Source: Gordonibacter urolithinfaciens
GTDB taxonomy: Bacteria; Actinomycetota; Coriobacteriia; Coriobacteriales; Eggerthellaceae
DNA: 64,000 nt
NCBI RefSeq assembly: GCF_900199375.1
Contig: NZ_LT900217.1
Span: 2,418,001-2,482,000, forward strand
Direction: 5' to 3'
Below, piece by piece: positions 8,191 through 19,374 of the stretch. The position numbers and the translations under genes were made by a program. Each line of letters begins with the position of its first letter. Position 1 is the stretch's first letter. The notes under the pieces were generated by a model, which did not search any database, had not been told where the DNA came from, and saw only the letters and a program-made list of their open reading frames with translations.

Positions 8191-8454
8191 ATGTGTTACA
8201 GACCGGCCAATACCGTTACCATTGTGAAGTGCCTCGAGTGCGGCGCGTTCAACAAGCCCACGAACGAGACCTGCCAGAAGTGCGGCGCGGACCTGAACGA
8301 GTCCCGCAAGGCCGCTGACGAGGCCGCGGCCCCTTCTCCGGGCGCTCCCAAGGAGATCTCCCTCAAGCCTCAGGGCCTCGACGGTGCCCCCAAGGCCCCG
8401 GGCGCTCCTGCAGCCCCAAAAGCGCCGGGTGCCCCGAAGCCGCCGGCGAACTAA
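8191..8454 (+). CDS. Zinc-ribbon protein with Ala/Pro-rich tail
   Basis: An 87-residue protein: MCYRP start, one zinc ribbon (CLEC and CQKC, 12 residues apart), then a low-complexity tail rich in Ala, Pro, Gly and Lys (GAPKAPGAPAAPK). The ATG follows AAGGAGAA. A clear relative sits beside the transhydroxylase genes (42199-42423, MCFRP start, same ribbon, same kind of tail). The repeated link to molybdoenzyme operons suggests a role in assembling or regulating them, but no function is known to me. Confidence 0.8.
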   Translation: MCYRPANTVTIVKCLECGAFNKPTNETCQKCGADLNESRKAADEAAAPSPGAPKEISLKPQGLDGAPKAPGAPAAPKAPGAPKPPAN

Positions 8455-8508
8455 CCATGCCATGTCCGGCGGCATACAGCGCGTGTTTTAGGATGAGGCG
8501 AAGCGCCC

Positions 8509-8841
8509 ATGCCTAACTGTAGAACATGCAGCCCCTGGTGTCGTCGTTGCCATAAGAAGGCGGATTACAAGTTTCCCGTCGAGTGCCCCGAGTGCGGGTG
8601 GTACAACCCCTACGAGCGGGACACGTGCAAGAAGTGCGGTGCGCCGGTCGCCCATGACGAGGAGAAGGCGGTCACGCACCTGAACGCCGAGGTGAAGAAG
8701 GCCTGCTTCTTCTGCTCGCCGTTCGAGCGGCCGCTGTGCAACGAGTGCGTGGAGACGGGGCGTACGAAGATATGCCCGGAGTGCGGCAGCTACGTGTTGG
8801 GGACACGGACTGCCTGCAAGAAGTGCGGGCATGTTTTCTAG
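8509..8841 (+). CDS. Multi-zinc-ribbon protein
   Basis: A 110-residue cysteine-rich protein with successive CxxC knuckles: CRTC/CRRC at the N-terminus, then CPEC-CKKC, CFFC-CNEC and CPEC-CKKC. It could bind three or four metal ions. It is the last gene before a terminator and is probably co-transcribed with the oxidoreductase genes. No enzymatic motif is visible. A protein-interaction or metal-handling role is plausible; a rubredoxin-like redox role is less likely because the spacings are zinc-ribbon type. Confidence 0.75.
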   Translation: MPNCRTCSPWCRRCHKKADYKFPVECPECGWYNPYERDTCKKCGAPVAHDEEKAVTHLNAEVKKACFFCSPFERPLCNECVETGRTKICPECGSYVLGTRTACKKCGHVF

Positions 8842-8939
8842 GGCGTGCTGCGGGGCGACAGCCCGCGCGGTTGCCTTGAGCGCAGCCTGAGAGCGAGGGG
8901 GGCGAGGGCATGGCGGCTGCAAACCGTGCCTGTTATTGA

Positions 8940-8988
8940 TCGGGCTGGAGAAGGTGCTTAACGCTCATCTCCAGCCCGATTGGTTTTT
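8940..8988. terminator. Terminator between convergent genes
   Basis: TCGGGCTGGAGA (8940-8951) pairs with TCTCCAGCCCGA (8968-8979), followed by TTGGTTTTT. It ends the zinc-ribbon operon on the plus strand and lies just beyond the stop of the minus-strand activator gene. Confidence 0.8.
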
Positions 8989-9038
8989 CCGAGCCTGCGC
9001 TCCGGCTCGGGGCAGGGCCGCGGTTCGGCGCAGGAGGG

Positions 9039-11228
<2,190 letters not shown>

Positions 11229-11267
11229 GGCGCCCCCCTTGCGCTTACGGGTTAAGTGCATAACGAC

Positions 11268-11296
11268 ATTATAGGATTAAAAGGTGAAGCAAGTTA
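11268..11296 (-). promoter_or_regulatory. Sigma-70-type promoter of the activator gene
   Basis: On the minus strand a perfect TATAAT (11268-11273) lies 40 bp upstream of the activator start. The -35 at 17-bp spacing reads TAACTT (11291-11296), which is weak and fits a regulated promoter. Confidence 0.5.
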
Positions 11297-11307
11297 CGCA
11301 AGAAGAT

Positions 11308-11318
11308 CATTTTGAGAA
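11308..11318 (-). promoter_or_regulatory. Putative autoregulatory activator site
   Basis: TTCTCAAAATG on the minus strand is a full match to TTCTCAWWWTG, the motif found above both sigma-54 promoters. It lies just upstream of the -35 of the activator gene, so the regulator may control its own synthesis. Confidence 0.45.
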
Positions 11319-11409
11319 AAGCTCTGGAAACCGGGGCATCTCCTCGCATGCCGCACCCGAGGGCTTCAACGGCCGGAAGCCGTGGGGGCTCGATGCGAAG
11401 GGAGCCGAC

Positions 11410-13581
11410 ATGGGGGACGATCCGTGGGCGTTCGACCACGGCATTCGGCGCTCGCCTGCCGAGGGGCGGGATTTCGAGGGTGCCGCCGTGCGCCGCTCGC
11501 CGGCCGAGGAGCTGGTCTCGAAAGGATACTTCCTGCCCTACGCCAAGCGCACGTGCGGTGGCGAGGAGCTGCGCTGCGGCGAGTACCGCTACCGCCTGCG
11601 CGAGGACGGCACGGCGCGCCTCGTGTCCTACGGGGGCTCGGCGGAGCAGGTGGACATCCCGGCCGAGGTGGACGGCGCCCGCGTGGCCTCGCTGGCCACG
11701 AACCTGTTCCGCGGCCACGCCGAGCTGCGGCGCGTCTCGATGCCCGACACGGTGGAGTTCGCGGGCAACCACGTGTTCGACGGCTGCGTCAACCTGCGCA
11801 GCGTGCGGCTGTCGGCGGCGCTGGACCAGGTCGACCCCACCATGTTCCTGCAGTGCGGGGCGCTCGCGGAGGTGGAGCTCCCCATGCCCCTGGTGCGGCT
11901 GGAGGGAAACTCGTTCTCGGACGCGCCGGTGGCCCACGTGGCGTTCGGGCCGCTCGTCGAGGCGCTCGACGCGAAGCCCCTCGGGCTGCCGCACCTGGAG
12001 CGCGTGACCGTCGATCCCGCCAACGAGGCCTTCTCCACCGACGGCCGGGCGCTGCTGTCGAGGGACGGGCGGCACCTGTACCGCCTGGTGGTTCCCTGCC
12101 GCTCCTACGAGGTGCCCGCCGGGTGCACGGACGTGGACGAGCGGGCGTTCGACTCGCTGGACGACCTCCAGGAGGTGGCGCTGCCGGAGGGCGTTCGTCG
12201 TTTGGGCCGCATGGCGTTCGCGAAGACGGGGCTTTCCGCGGTGCGCCTGCCCGCCTCGGTGGAGGCGGTGGGCGAGAAGGCCTTTTACCATTGCGCGCGG
12301 CTCGTGCAGGCGCACCTGCCGGCCGGGTGCCGGGAGATCGGCGCGGAGGCGTTCGCGTTCACCGCCCTTGCGCGCGCGGAGCTGCCGGCGGGGCTCGAGC
12401 AGCTGGGCTTCCGCGCGTTCGACCACACGCCCGCGCAGGCGCGCATCGGCGAGGGGGCCCTGGGCGTGTCGCCGGCCAACCGCTGCCTCGACCTGGACGC
12501 CGAGGGCGGCCTGTACCGCCATGACGTGTTCCTGGAGCTGATAGGGCAGGTGGAGTCCTATCGGGTGCGTCCCGGCACCCATGCGGTGGCCGACGAGGCG
12601 TTCAAACGCCATGCGCACGTGCGCGCCGTGGAGCTGCCCGAGGGCGTGTTCTCGGTGGGGTGCGAGGCGTTCCGGGGGAACCGGCAGCTCGTGCGCGTCG
12701 ATTTGCCCGAGAGCCTCGAGCGCATCGGCGAGCGCGCGTTTTTGGACACGTCGCTCTCCACGCTGCGCCTCTCGGAGAACGTGCGGTCCATCGGCGAGGA
12801 CGCGCTGCTCGTGCAGGGCGACAACCAGCTCATGCCGCGCCGGCCCCTCCAGTCGATCTCGCTCGATGCGACCAACCCCGTGTTCTACCTGGAGAACGGG
12901 CTTCTGTGCCAGCGCGACGGCAGCAAGATGGGCGGCGACACGTGCCTTCTGTACGTGGGGCCCGACGACGTGGTGCGCATACCCCGCCAGGTGACGCACG
13001 TTGCGAGCCTGGCCTTCTGCGGCGCTTCCGGCGTGGCCGAGCTGCACCTGCACGGGCACCTGCACAGCATCTGCAACGGGGCGTTCTCCACGGCTCGCTC
13101 CATCCCGCTCGTCCACGTGGAGTTCCCCGAGCCCGTCGACGGTTACGAGGCGGGCGAGTTCCGGGTGCCCGGGCTCTCCTCGCGCTACCGTTCGCCGTCG
13201 TATTTGTTCGGCGCTGGGCCGGGGGGAACCGCCTTCGACTTCGAGTACTACGACTCGTGGGTGACGCACGCAGCGACCATGCGGGAGTTCGCGCCGGCGG
13301 CCCTGTACCGCCTGCAGCATCCTATGTGCCTGTCGGACCATACGCGCGGGCTGTACGAGAACATCTTCCAGCGCAAGGCGCGGCAGGCGTGCCGCTACTT
13401 CGCCGACCAGGGCGACTTGGACGCGCTCGCGTGGCTGGCGGGGCGGGGGCTTTTGGACGACGGGGCCATAGAAGCGGAACTGGGCACTGCGACGCGCGAG
13501 GGGAGGACGCAAGCCACCGCCTGCCTGCTCGAGCTGCAGCATCGTCTGATGCCGGCCGCGGGCGTGGACTTCAGCTTGTAA
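11410..13581 (+). CDS. Cytoplasmic BspA-type leucine-rich repeat protein
   Basis: About 723 residues made mostly of LRR_5 (BspA/TpLRR) units; typical ones read MAFAKTGLSAVRLPASVEAVG and AFRGNRQLVRVDLPESLERIG. The ATG at 11410 has AAGGGAG upstream; a GTG at 11284 would add 42 residues behind a weaker site. There is no signal peptide, LPXTG or membrane segment, unlike most BspA-family surface proteins, so it is likely cytosolic. The C-terminal 130 residues are not repeats (RKARQACRYFADQGDLDALAWLAGRG). It starts an operon with a VWA protein and a MoxR-like ATPase, pointing to a scaffold or client-recognition role. Confidence 0.85.
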   Translation: MGDDPWAFDHGIRRSPAEGRDFEGAAVRRSPAEELVSKGYFLPYAKRTCGGEELRCGEYRYRLREDGTARLVSYGGSAEQVDIPAEVDGARVASLATNLFRGHAELRRVSMPDTVEFAGNHVFDGCVNLRSVRLSAALDQVDPTMFLQCGALAEVELPMPLVRLEGNSFSDAPVAHVAFGPLVEALDAKPLGLPHLERVTVDPANEAFSTDGRALLSRDGRHLYRLVVPCRSYEVPAGCTDVDERAFDSLDDLQEVALPEGVRRLGRMAFAKTGLSAVRLPASVEAVGEKAFYHCARLVQAHLPAGCREIGAEAFAFTALARAELPAGLEQLGFRAFDHTPAQARIGEGALGVSPANRCLDLDAEGGLYRHDVFLELIGQVESYRVRPGTHAVADEAFKRHAHVRAVELPEGVFSVGCEAFRGNRQLVRVDLPESLERIGERAFLDTSLSTLRLSENVRSIGEDALLVQGDNQLMPRRPLQSISLDATNPVFYLENGLLCQRDGSKMGGDTCLLYVGPDDVVRIPRQVTHVASLAFCGASGVAELHLHGHLHSICNGAFSTARSIPLVHVEFPEPVDGYEAGEFRVPGLSSRYRSPSYLFGAGPGGTAFDFEYYDSWVTHAATMREFAPAALYRLQHPMCLSDHTRGLYENIFQRKARQACRYFADQGDLDALAWLAGRGLLDDGAIEAELGTATREGRTQATACLLELQHRLMPAAGVDFSL

Positions 13582-13587
13582 ACGCCT

Positions 13588-15243
13588 ATGAAAGACTTGA
13601 CGCCCATAGCAGAGGGGGACGTGGTCCTCAAAGAACGGGAGCGCCTGGGGGGCCAGGCCGCCGCGGCGCCCAAGGTGGGCCTGACCACCGAGGCGCGCCA
13701 GGCCGAGAAGCGCGAGCGCTACGAGCGGTGCCTGCCCGTGGCGGGCGACATATTGGAGGACGCCCGCACGTCGTTGGCCGTGCGGTTCCGCTTCCTCGAC
13801 CGGGCGCTGTGGCGCATGCCGCTCGTGCCGAGCTTCGACGTGTACGGCATAGCGAGCGACGGCGTCAAGCTGTACTACGACCCCGAGTACGTGGTGGCCC
13901 GCTTCAAGCTCTCTCCGAACGAGGTGGTGCGCGACGTCATCCACTGCCTGTTCCACTGCATATTCCGCCATCCGTTCATGCTGTACTCGGTGCTGCGCCA
14001 GCCGTGGGACGTGGCCTGCGACATCGCCATCGAGGCGCTGCTGCTGGAGCTGGTGGGCGAGGCTTTCCCCAGCAACTTCGACCGGCGTGCCCGCGAATCG
14101 CTCAAGGTCATCCGCGCGCAGGTGGGCGGCGTGGTGACGGCCGAGCGGCTCTACCACTTCTTCTCGGAGGAGGGAAGCCAGATCGACCTGCGCTCGCTGG
14201 CGCCGATGTTCTTCCGCGACACGCACGGGCTGTGGTACAACGACGGGGCCGAAGGCTCGGCCCGCGGCTCGATGAGCGCGGCGCGGCAGCAGTCGGAGGA
14301 CCGCGAGGGCGGCGAGCTGCCCACGTCGGAGGGGAGCGAGTCGCTCGACGACACGCGCGGCGCCTCCGAGATGCCCTCGCCGGGCGGGGGCGACGACGAC
14401 CGGGACCGGGAGCCGGCCGAGGACGGCGAGCGCGACGAGCCGGCCGACGAGGGCGGCCCCGACGACGACGCCTCGGGCGCGGCCGACGAGGAGCGCGCGC
14501 GGGAGGAGGAGCTCGCCGAGGCGTGGGAAGACGTGAGCCGGCACATCCAGATAGAGCTGGAGGCGCATATGCTGAGCCAGGGCGAGGGCGCGGGCAGCTT
14601 CGCCACGGCGCTTGCGGCCGTGAACCGCGAGAAGCACGACTACGCGGAGTTCCTCAAGCGCTTCGCCACGCTGCACGAGCGCATGCGCGTGAACCCCGAC
14701 GAGTTCGACTACATCTACTATACCTACGGGCTGGACCGGTACGGCAACATGCCGCTCATCGAGCCGCTGGAGTACCGGGAGGCGCGGGCGGTGCACGACT
14801 TCGCCATCGCCATCGACACGTCCGAGTCGGTGTCGGGCGATCTGGTGCAGGCGTTCATGCGCAAGACGTACAACATACTGAAACAGGCCGAGAGCTTCAC
14901 CGATCGCGTGAACATCCACGTCATCCAGTGCGATGCGCGCGTGCAGGAGGACACGAAGATCACCTCGCTCGACGAGCTCGACCTGTACCTGGAGGACATG
15001 GAGCTCAAGGGCTTCGGCGGCACGGACTTCCGCCCGGTGTTCGACTACGTGAACCTGCTGGTGGAAAAGGGGGAGTTCGCCGACTTGCGCGGGCTCGTGT
15101 ACTTCACGGACGGGCAGGGCACGTTCCCGCGCCGGCAGCCGGCCTACGACGCCGTGTTCGTGTTCCTGGACGATGGCTATTCCGACCCGGCGGTGCCCCC
15201 CTGGGCGCTCAAGGTCATTCTGGACGAGAGGGGATTGACGTGA
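13588..15243 (+). CDS. VWA-domain protein with metallopeptidase-like N-terminus (DUF2201 type)
   Basis: A 551-residue protein. The first half carries the HCLFHCIFRH segment typical of the DUF2201 metallopeptidase-like domain (His ligands for zinc). A long acidic, Asp/Glu/Arg/Ser-rich linker follows (about residues 225-315). The C-terminal half is a von Willebrand A domain with a MIDAS motif, DTSES, and GGTDFRP. The start lies six bases after the LRR stop with no obvious ribosome site, suggesting translational coupling. VWA proteins of this kind partner MoxR ATPases, and such an ATPase is the next gene. Confidence 0.85.
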   Translation: MKDLTPIAEGDVVLKERERLGGQAAAAPKVGLTTEARQAEKRERYERCLPVAGDILEDARTSLAVRFRFLDRALWRMPLVPSFDVYGIASDGVKLYYDPEYVVARFKLSPNEVVRDVIHCLFHCIFRHPFMLYSVLRQPWDVACDIAIEALLLELVGEAFPSNFDRRARESLKVIRAQVGGVVTAERLYHFFSEEGSQIDLRSLAPMFFRDTHGLWYNDGAEGSARGSMSAARQQSEDREGGELPTSEGSESLDDTRGASEMPSPGGGDDDRDREPAEDGERDEPADEGGPDDDASGAADEERAREEELAEAWEDVSRHIQIELEAHMLSQGEGAGSFATALAAVNREKHDYAEFLKRFATLHERMRVNPDEFDYIYYTYGLDRYGNMPLIEPLEYREARAVHDFAIAIDTSESVSGDLVQAFMRKTYNILKQAESFTDRVNIHVIQCDARVQEDTKITSLDELDLYLEDMELKGFGGTDFRPVFDYVNLLVEKGEFADLRGLVYFTDGQGTFPRRQPAYDAVFVFLDDGYSDPAVPPWALKVILDERGLT

Positions 15244-15304
15244 CGGACGAGGCGCGCGCGACGCGCGGCGACAGGCGGCAACAGGCGGACCCAAGGAGTG
15301 CAAC

Positions 15305-16804
15305 ATGAACATTGCGGAAGCAAAGCAGCAGGTGAAAGATACGATCGAGGCGTACCTCGCGGTGGACGACCAGGGGCGGCCCCTTCTGGACACCGCGCGC
15401 CAGCGCCCCGTGTTCTTGGTGGGTGCGCCCGGCATCGGCAAGACGGCCATCATGGCGCAGATCGCGCAGGAGCTGGGCATCGGCCTGGTGTCCTACTCCA
15501 TGACGCACCACACGCGCCAGAGCGCGCTCGGGCTGCCGTTCATCGTGCACGAGGAATTCGAGGGCCTGGAGTACGAGGCTTCCGAGTACACCATGAGCGA
15601 GATCATCGCCTCGGTGTACGCCTACATGAAGAAGAGCGGGGTGAGGCGCGGCATCCTGTTCCTCGACGAGATCAACTGCGTGTCCGAGACGCTCTACCCC
15701 TCCATGCTGCAGTTTCTACAGTTCAAGACGTTCGGACGCCATGCGGTGCCCGAGGGGTGGATCATCGCCTGCGCCGGCAACCCGCCGGAGTACAACAAGT
15801 CGGTGCACGAGTTCGACGTGGTCACGCTCGACCGTGTGAAGAAGATCAGCGTGGAGCCCGACTTCGGGGCGTGGAAGGCCTACGCCGTGTCCAAGGGCAC
15901 GCACCCGGCCATCCTCACGTTCCTGGAGATCAAGAAGAACCGCTTCTACTCCATCGAGGCGTCGCTCGACGGCAAGTCGTTCGTCACCGCGCGCGGCTGG
16001 GACGACCTGTCGGACATGATGGGCGTGTTCGAGCGGCTGGGCAAGGCGGTGGACTACGACCTGGTCGTGCAGTACGTGCAGAACGAGGCGATAGCGCGCG
16101 AGTTCGCGGCGTACTACGACCTGTTCAACAAATACCGCGACGACTACCGCATCGACGAGATCCTTGCCGGGGGCGACGTTGCCGGTATAATCGAGCGGGC
16201 GGCCGGGGCGGAGTTCGACGAGCGCCTGTCGCTCGTGGGGCTCCTGCTGGATGCCGTGTGCGGCGACATGGCCGACATCGTGGCCGAGACCGACGTGCTC
16301 GTGGCGCTGCGCGACGACCTGCGGGGCCTGAAGCCCGCCGCGGAGGAGGGGGGCGACGTGCGCGGCCTTCTGGACGAGCTGGAGCGGACCCGGACCTCGC
16401 AGCTGGAGCTGGGCGTGGCGGCGGGCAACCTGTCGAAGGGCCGCCGCGCGACGGCGGAGGCCGAGCTGGACGGGATCGCGGCGTTGCGGCAGGCGGTCGA
16501 CGGCGCCGCGCCCCAGGACGCCTTCGCGCTCGCGTCGCAGGCATTCGCCGCCCGGGCGGCGGCGCTGCAGGCGCGCGCAGCCGACGTGGAGCAGCGGCTC
16601 GCCCGCGCGTTCGCCTTCGTGGAGGCGGCGTTCGGGGATGCGCAGGAGATGGTGGTGTTCACGACCGAGCTCACGTCGCGCACCAGCTCGGCGCGCTACA
16701 TCGCCCAGTACGGCAGCGAGTCCTACTTCGCGCACAACCAGGACATGATCCTGTCGGACCGCCAGCGCGAACTGCGCCGGCGCGTGGAAGACCTCGACGT
16801 GTAG
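15305..16804 (+). CDS. MoxR-like AAA+ ATPase
   Basis: A 499-residue AAA+ protein with Walker A GAPGIGKT (about residues 39-46), Walker B GILFLDEIN, and a sensor-1-like ACAGNPPE. The C-terminal third is an Ala/Glu/Arg-rich helical region. ATG at 15305 follows AAGGAG. With the VWA/metallopeptidase-like partner it probably forms a chaperone machine that remodels or activates other proteins, as known for MoxR/VWA pairs. The client is not indicated. Confidence 0.88.
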   Translation: MNIAEAKQQVKDTIEAYLAVDDQGRPLLDTARQRPVFLVGAPGIGKTAIMAQIAQELGIGLVSYSMTHHTRQSALGLPFIVHEEFEGLEYEASEYTMSEIIASVYAYMKKSGVRRGILFLDEINCVSETLYPSMLQFLQFKTFGRHAVPEGWIIACAGNPPEYNKSVHEFDVVTLDRVKKISVEPDFGAWKAYAVSKGTHPAILTFLEIKKNRFYSIEASLDGKSFVTARGWDDLSDMMGVFERLGKAVDYDLVVQYVQNEAIAREFAAYYDLFNKYRDDYRIDEILAGGDVAGIIERAAGAEFDERLSLVGLLLDAVCGDMADIVAETDVLVALRDDLRGLKPAAEEGGDVRGLLDELERTRTSQLELGVAAGNLSKGRRATAEAELDGIAALRQAVDGAAPQDAFALASQAFAARAAALQARAADVEQRLARAFAFVEAAFGDAQEMVVFTTELTSRTSSARYIAQYGSESYFAHNQDMILSDRQRELRRRVEDLDV

Positions 16805-16845
16805 ATGCAAGCCAAGGAAAGCAAGCAACCTAAGGAGAAGAGAAC

Positions 16846-17685
16846 ATGAAGAAGTACACGCTCACCTCGTATGATCCGGTCGAGCTCGATCTGCCGAAGC
16901 CCCAGGTGCCCGCGAGCCTCGTGGACGCCCAGATCGAGAAGCTGCTCGAGCCCCTGGCCGAGTACCACGAGATAGCCGAGGAGCGCGGCGTGGCCATGGG
17001 CGACCACGTGGTGGTGACCACGGTGGACGCGCGCTTGGACGGCAACCCCGCCTCCAACTTCGTGCTGGAGCACTCGCTGTACCACGTGGGCGGCGGCGAG
17101 ATGCCCCGCACGTTCGACGAGGAGCTCGTGGGCATGGCGCCCGGCGAGACGAAGGACGCCGAGGCGAAGATCAAGCTGCCCCTGGCGAAGGACGGCGATG
17201 CCTCCCGCCTTACCATGCAGGTGACGGTGGAGAAGATCCTGAGCTGCCGCACGCCGGAGCTTACCGACGCGTTCGTGGCCGAGCACTTCGAGCCCGCCAC
17301 GACGGTGGCCGAGTTCCGCGAGGGCGTGGCCAAGCAGTTCGGCCTGCCCGACATGGCCAAGAACGACGCGCAGTTCCCCGACCTCGTGCTGGACGAGCTG
17401 GCGAAGCGCCTGGTGGAGGACCCCGACCCGGCCGACCTGCTGCCGGGCCAGCCTCTGGACGCGCTGCGCATCACCTGCGCCATCGACGCTTTGGCCGACC
17501 ATTTGGACATCGAGCTCTCAGACGCCGACATCACGGCGCAGATGCCGGGCAACGACGCCGAGCAGCGCGAGAAGATCCGTCAGCAGCTGGAGGACCAGGG
17601 GCTGGGCGACGAGGCCCGCGTGTTCGCGCGCCGCGAGGCCGCGCTCTCGTGGCTGGTGAACAACTCGCGCGTGTCGTACAGGTAG
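16846..17685 (+). CDS. Trigger-factor-like protein lacking the ribosome-binding domain
   Basis: A 279-residue protein that aligns by eye with the middle and C-terminal parts of trigger factor: an FKBP-like segment (about 45-130), then TPELTDAFVAEHF, the equivalent of the IPELDDEFAK box, then an all-helical chaperone region. The N-terminal ribosome-docking domain with its GFRxGKxP signature is missing, and length is well below the usual 430-450. It follows the AAA+ gene by 41 bp behind AAGGAGAAGAG. It may be a ribosome-independent chaperone serving the same clients as the ATPase. Confidence 0.75.
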   Translation: MKKYTLTSYDPVELDLPKPQVPASLVDAQIEKLLEPLAEYHEIAEERGVAMGDHVVVTTVDARLDGNPASNFVLEHSLYHVGGGEMPRTFDEELVGMAPGETKDAEAKIKLPLAKDGDASRLTMQVTVEKILSCRTPELTDAFVAEHFEPATTVAEFREGVAKQFGLPDMAKNDAQFPDLVLDELAKRLVEDPDPADLLPGQPLDALRITCAIDALADHLDIELSDADITAQMPGNDAEQREKIRQQLEDQGLGDEARVFARREAALSWLVNNSRVSYR

Positions 17686-17712
17686 CGGCTCGGGATGGAC
17701 GGAGGCGAGGGC

Positions 17713-18432
17713 ATGGATGCGGGCAGGCCCATCGACGCGGAGGCGCTGAGGGCGTACTACGAGCAGCTTCCCAACGAGTACGGGTTCGCGAGCCAGTGCA
17801 AGATGACGCTTCTGGGCGATCTCAAAGGGAAGCGCGTGCTGGACATCGACTGCCGCCGGGGCAAGGGCGTCATCAAGCTGTCGGACTACGTGGGCGCCCG
17901 CGGGCGCGTGGTGGGGGTGGACCCCACGCCCGAGTGGATCGAGATCGCCCGCTCCTACCAGGACGACGCGTGGCGCCGCAACGGGCTGCCCGAGAACAAC
18001 ATGGAGTACCTCGTTGCCTACCCGGAGGACCTCGCCGCGGCGGGGCTCGCTGACGGCACGTTCGACCTGGTGTTCGCCAACAGCAGCGTCACCGTGGACT
18101 TCTGCCCCGAGGCGGTGTTCCGCGAGGCGTTCCGCGTGCTGCGCCCCGGCGGGGTGCTGGTGTACGACGGCGTGGTGGCGGCCGGGGTACGCGATGCGGG
18201 CACGGTGGCCCGCGCACGCGAGCTCGGCAACGCCGTGCAAGCCGCGCCCGCCCGCGACGAGTTCGAGGCCATGATGGCGCGCATCGGGTTCGAGCGGCCC
18301 GAGTACTACGAGGAGTCGGACGTTTCCCCCGAGACGGGCTACGTGGGCGGCTTCGAGGTGCCGACGGCCGAGACGGACGAGGACGTGCGCTTCGTGAAGA
18401 CCACGGCGCGCATCTACAAGCCGCGCCGCTAG
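17713..18432 (+). CDS. Class I SAM-dependent methyltransferase
   Basis: A 239-residue protein with the Rossmann methyltransferase order: motif I in altered form (VLDIDCRRGKG, where VLDxGxGxG is usual), acidic loop VVGVDPT, motif II FDLVFANSSVTV, and FRVLRPGGVLVYDGVV. The last segments resemble the arsenite methyltransferase and UbiE group. Two ATGs compete; that at 17713 follows GGAGGCGAGG, that at 17695 has a poorer site. The substrate is unknown. The unusual Arg/Lys-rich motif I could change cofactor binding. Confidence 0.8.
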   Translation: MDAGRPIDAEALRAYYEQLPNEYGFASQCKMTLLGDLKGKRVLDIDCRRGKGVIKLSDYVGARGRVVGVDPTPEWIEIARSYQDDAWRRNGLPENNMEYLVAYPEDLAAAGLADGTFDLVFANSSVTVDFCPEAVFREAFRVLRPGGVLVYDGVVAAGVRDAGTVARARELGNAVQAAPARDEFEAMMARIGFERPEYYEESDVSPETGYVGGFEVPTAETDEDVRFVKTTARIYKPRR

Positions 18433-18444
18433 GCGCAGGCGGGG

Positions 18445-18469
18445 GCGCGGGCGCTCGGGGCGCCCGCGC
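18445..18469 (+). terminator. GC hairpin after the methyltransferase gene
   Basis: GCGCGGGCGC / GCGCCCGCGC forms a 10-bp stem thirteen bases after the stop codon; no T-tract follows. The rest of 18470-18659 shows no gene. Confidence 0.45.
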
Positions 18470-18659
18470 ACAGGGAAGGGCGGGGCTGTATCGAAGACCC
18501 GCCTGGCTATGGGTTGAGAACAGGACAAGGGCTCTGCCCTTGCCGCCGGTTGGGACAGCCTCCCAGGCGGCGGCAGGCGCAGGGTGCCTGCCCTGCGGAA
18601 CAACCTTATGGCGAAACATGGTTTCGGGGGCTTTTGGACAGCCCCTCTAAGGAGGAGCA

Positions 18660-19241
18660 ATGCAGTACGAGGAACTGAAAGCGCAGATAGAGGCGGTGCC
18701 TGCGGCGCAGGCGAAGGACTACCGGGAGCTTTTGGCCTTGGCCAGCATCGCGGGTGGCGTGTGGCCCCGGCTCAAGGGGCACCTGGAGGCGGCGGAGGAC
18801 TGCCGCGGTTTCTTCCAGGCGATCTACGACGACGATGCCTGCCGGTTCGAGAACGCCTGGGCGTACTGGGCGAAGATGAACAAGGAGCCCTGGGCCGACC
18901 GCTTCGAGGCCGAGAAGGCCGTGCGCGGCGTGCGCCTGGAGAACAAGGGCATCTTCATCGAGGGCAACGGCAACGAGCTGCTCGTGCCGCTGCAGGGCCG
19001 CGGGCACGCGGCCAACGTCTACCTGTTCGCCGAGAACAGCTTCAACGAGCACGCGGCCGAGCTCTACGGCGCCATCAACGGCTCGTTCACGTGCGTGGGG
19101 ATGGAGCTGGAGGGCGCCTTCGACATCTACCGCGCGCACCGCGCCCTCATCTTCGAGCGCTGGGACGTCGACAAGCTGCGCAGGCGTGCCAACGGCAAGG
19201 GCCAGGTCCGCACCGGCTGCGACTGCTCGGCCACCTGGTAG
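18660..19241 (+). CDS. Hypothetical protein
   Basis: A 193-residue soluble protein with no signal or membrane segment; ATG follows a strong AAGGAGGAG. Aromatic- and charge-rich throughout (for example FENAWAYWAKMNKEPWADRF), ending in CDCSATW. Not recognised. It stands alone between the chaperone-like operon and the HicAB genes, all reading away from or toward it without overlap. Confidence 0.75.
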   Translation: MQYEELKAQIEAVPAAQAKDYRELLALASIAGGVWPRLKGHLEAAEDCRGFFQAIYDDDACRFENAWAYWAKMNKEPWADRFEAEKAVRGVRLENKGIFIEGNGNELLVPLQGRGHAANVYLFAENSFNEHAAELYGAINGSFTCVGMELEGAFDIYRAHRALIFERWDVDKLRRRANGKGQVRTGCDCSATW

Positions 19242-19374
19242 GGGATTCGCCTCGGTGCCGTCCCCGCGGTCGGCGCCGCCATCTGCGAGGACGGGCTCGC
19301 GGTCGCGAGCGGTGGGTCCGAACCCATGAGAGCCGACGGAGGGGCGGACGCGAGTCCGTCTCTCCGTCCGGTCT

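Noticed and set aside
11269-15480. 1403-codon open frame on the minus strand
   Set aside because: Antisense to the LRR and VWA genes, low-complexity Arg/His/Ala/Val composition with no domain pattern; a product of high GC at third positions.
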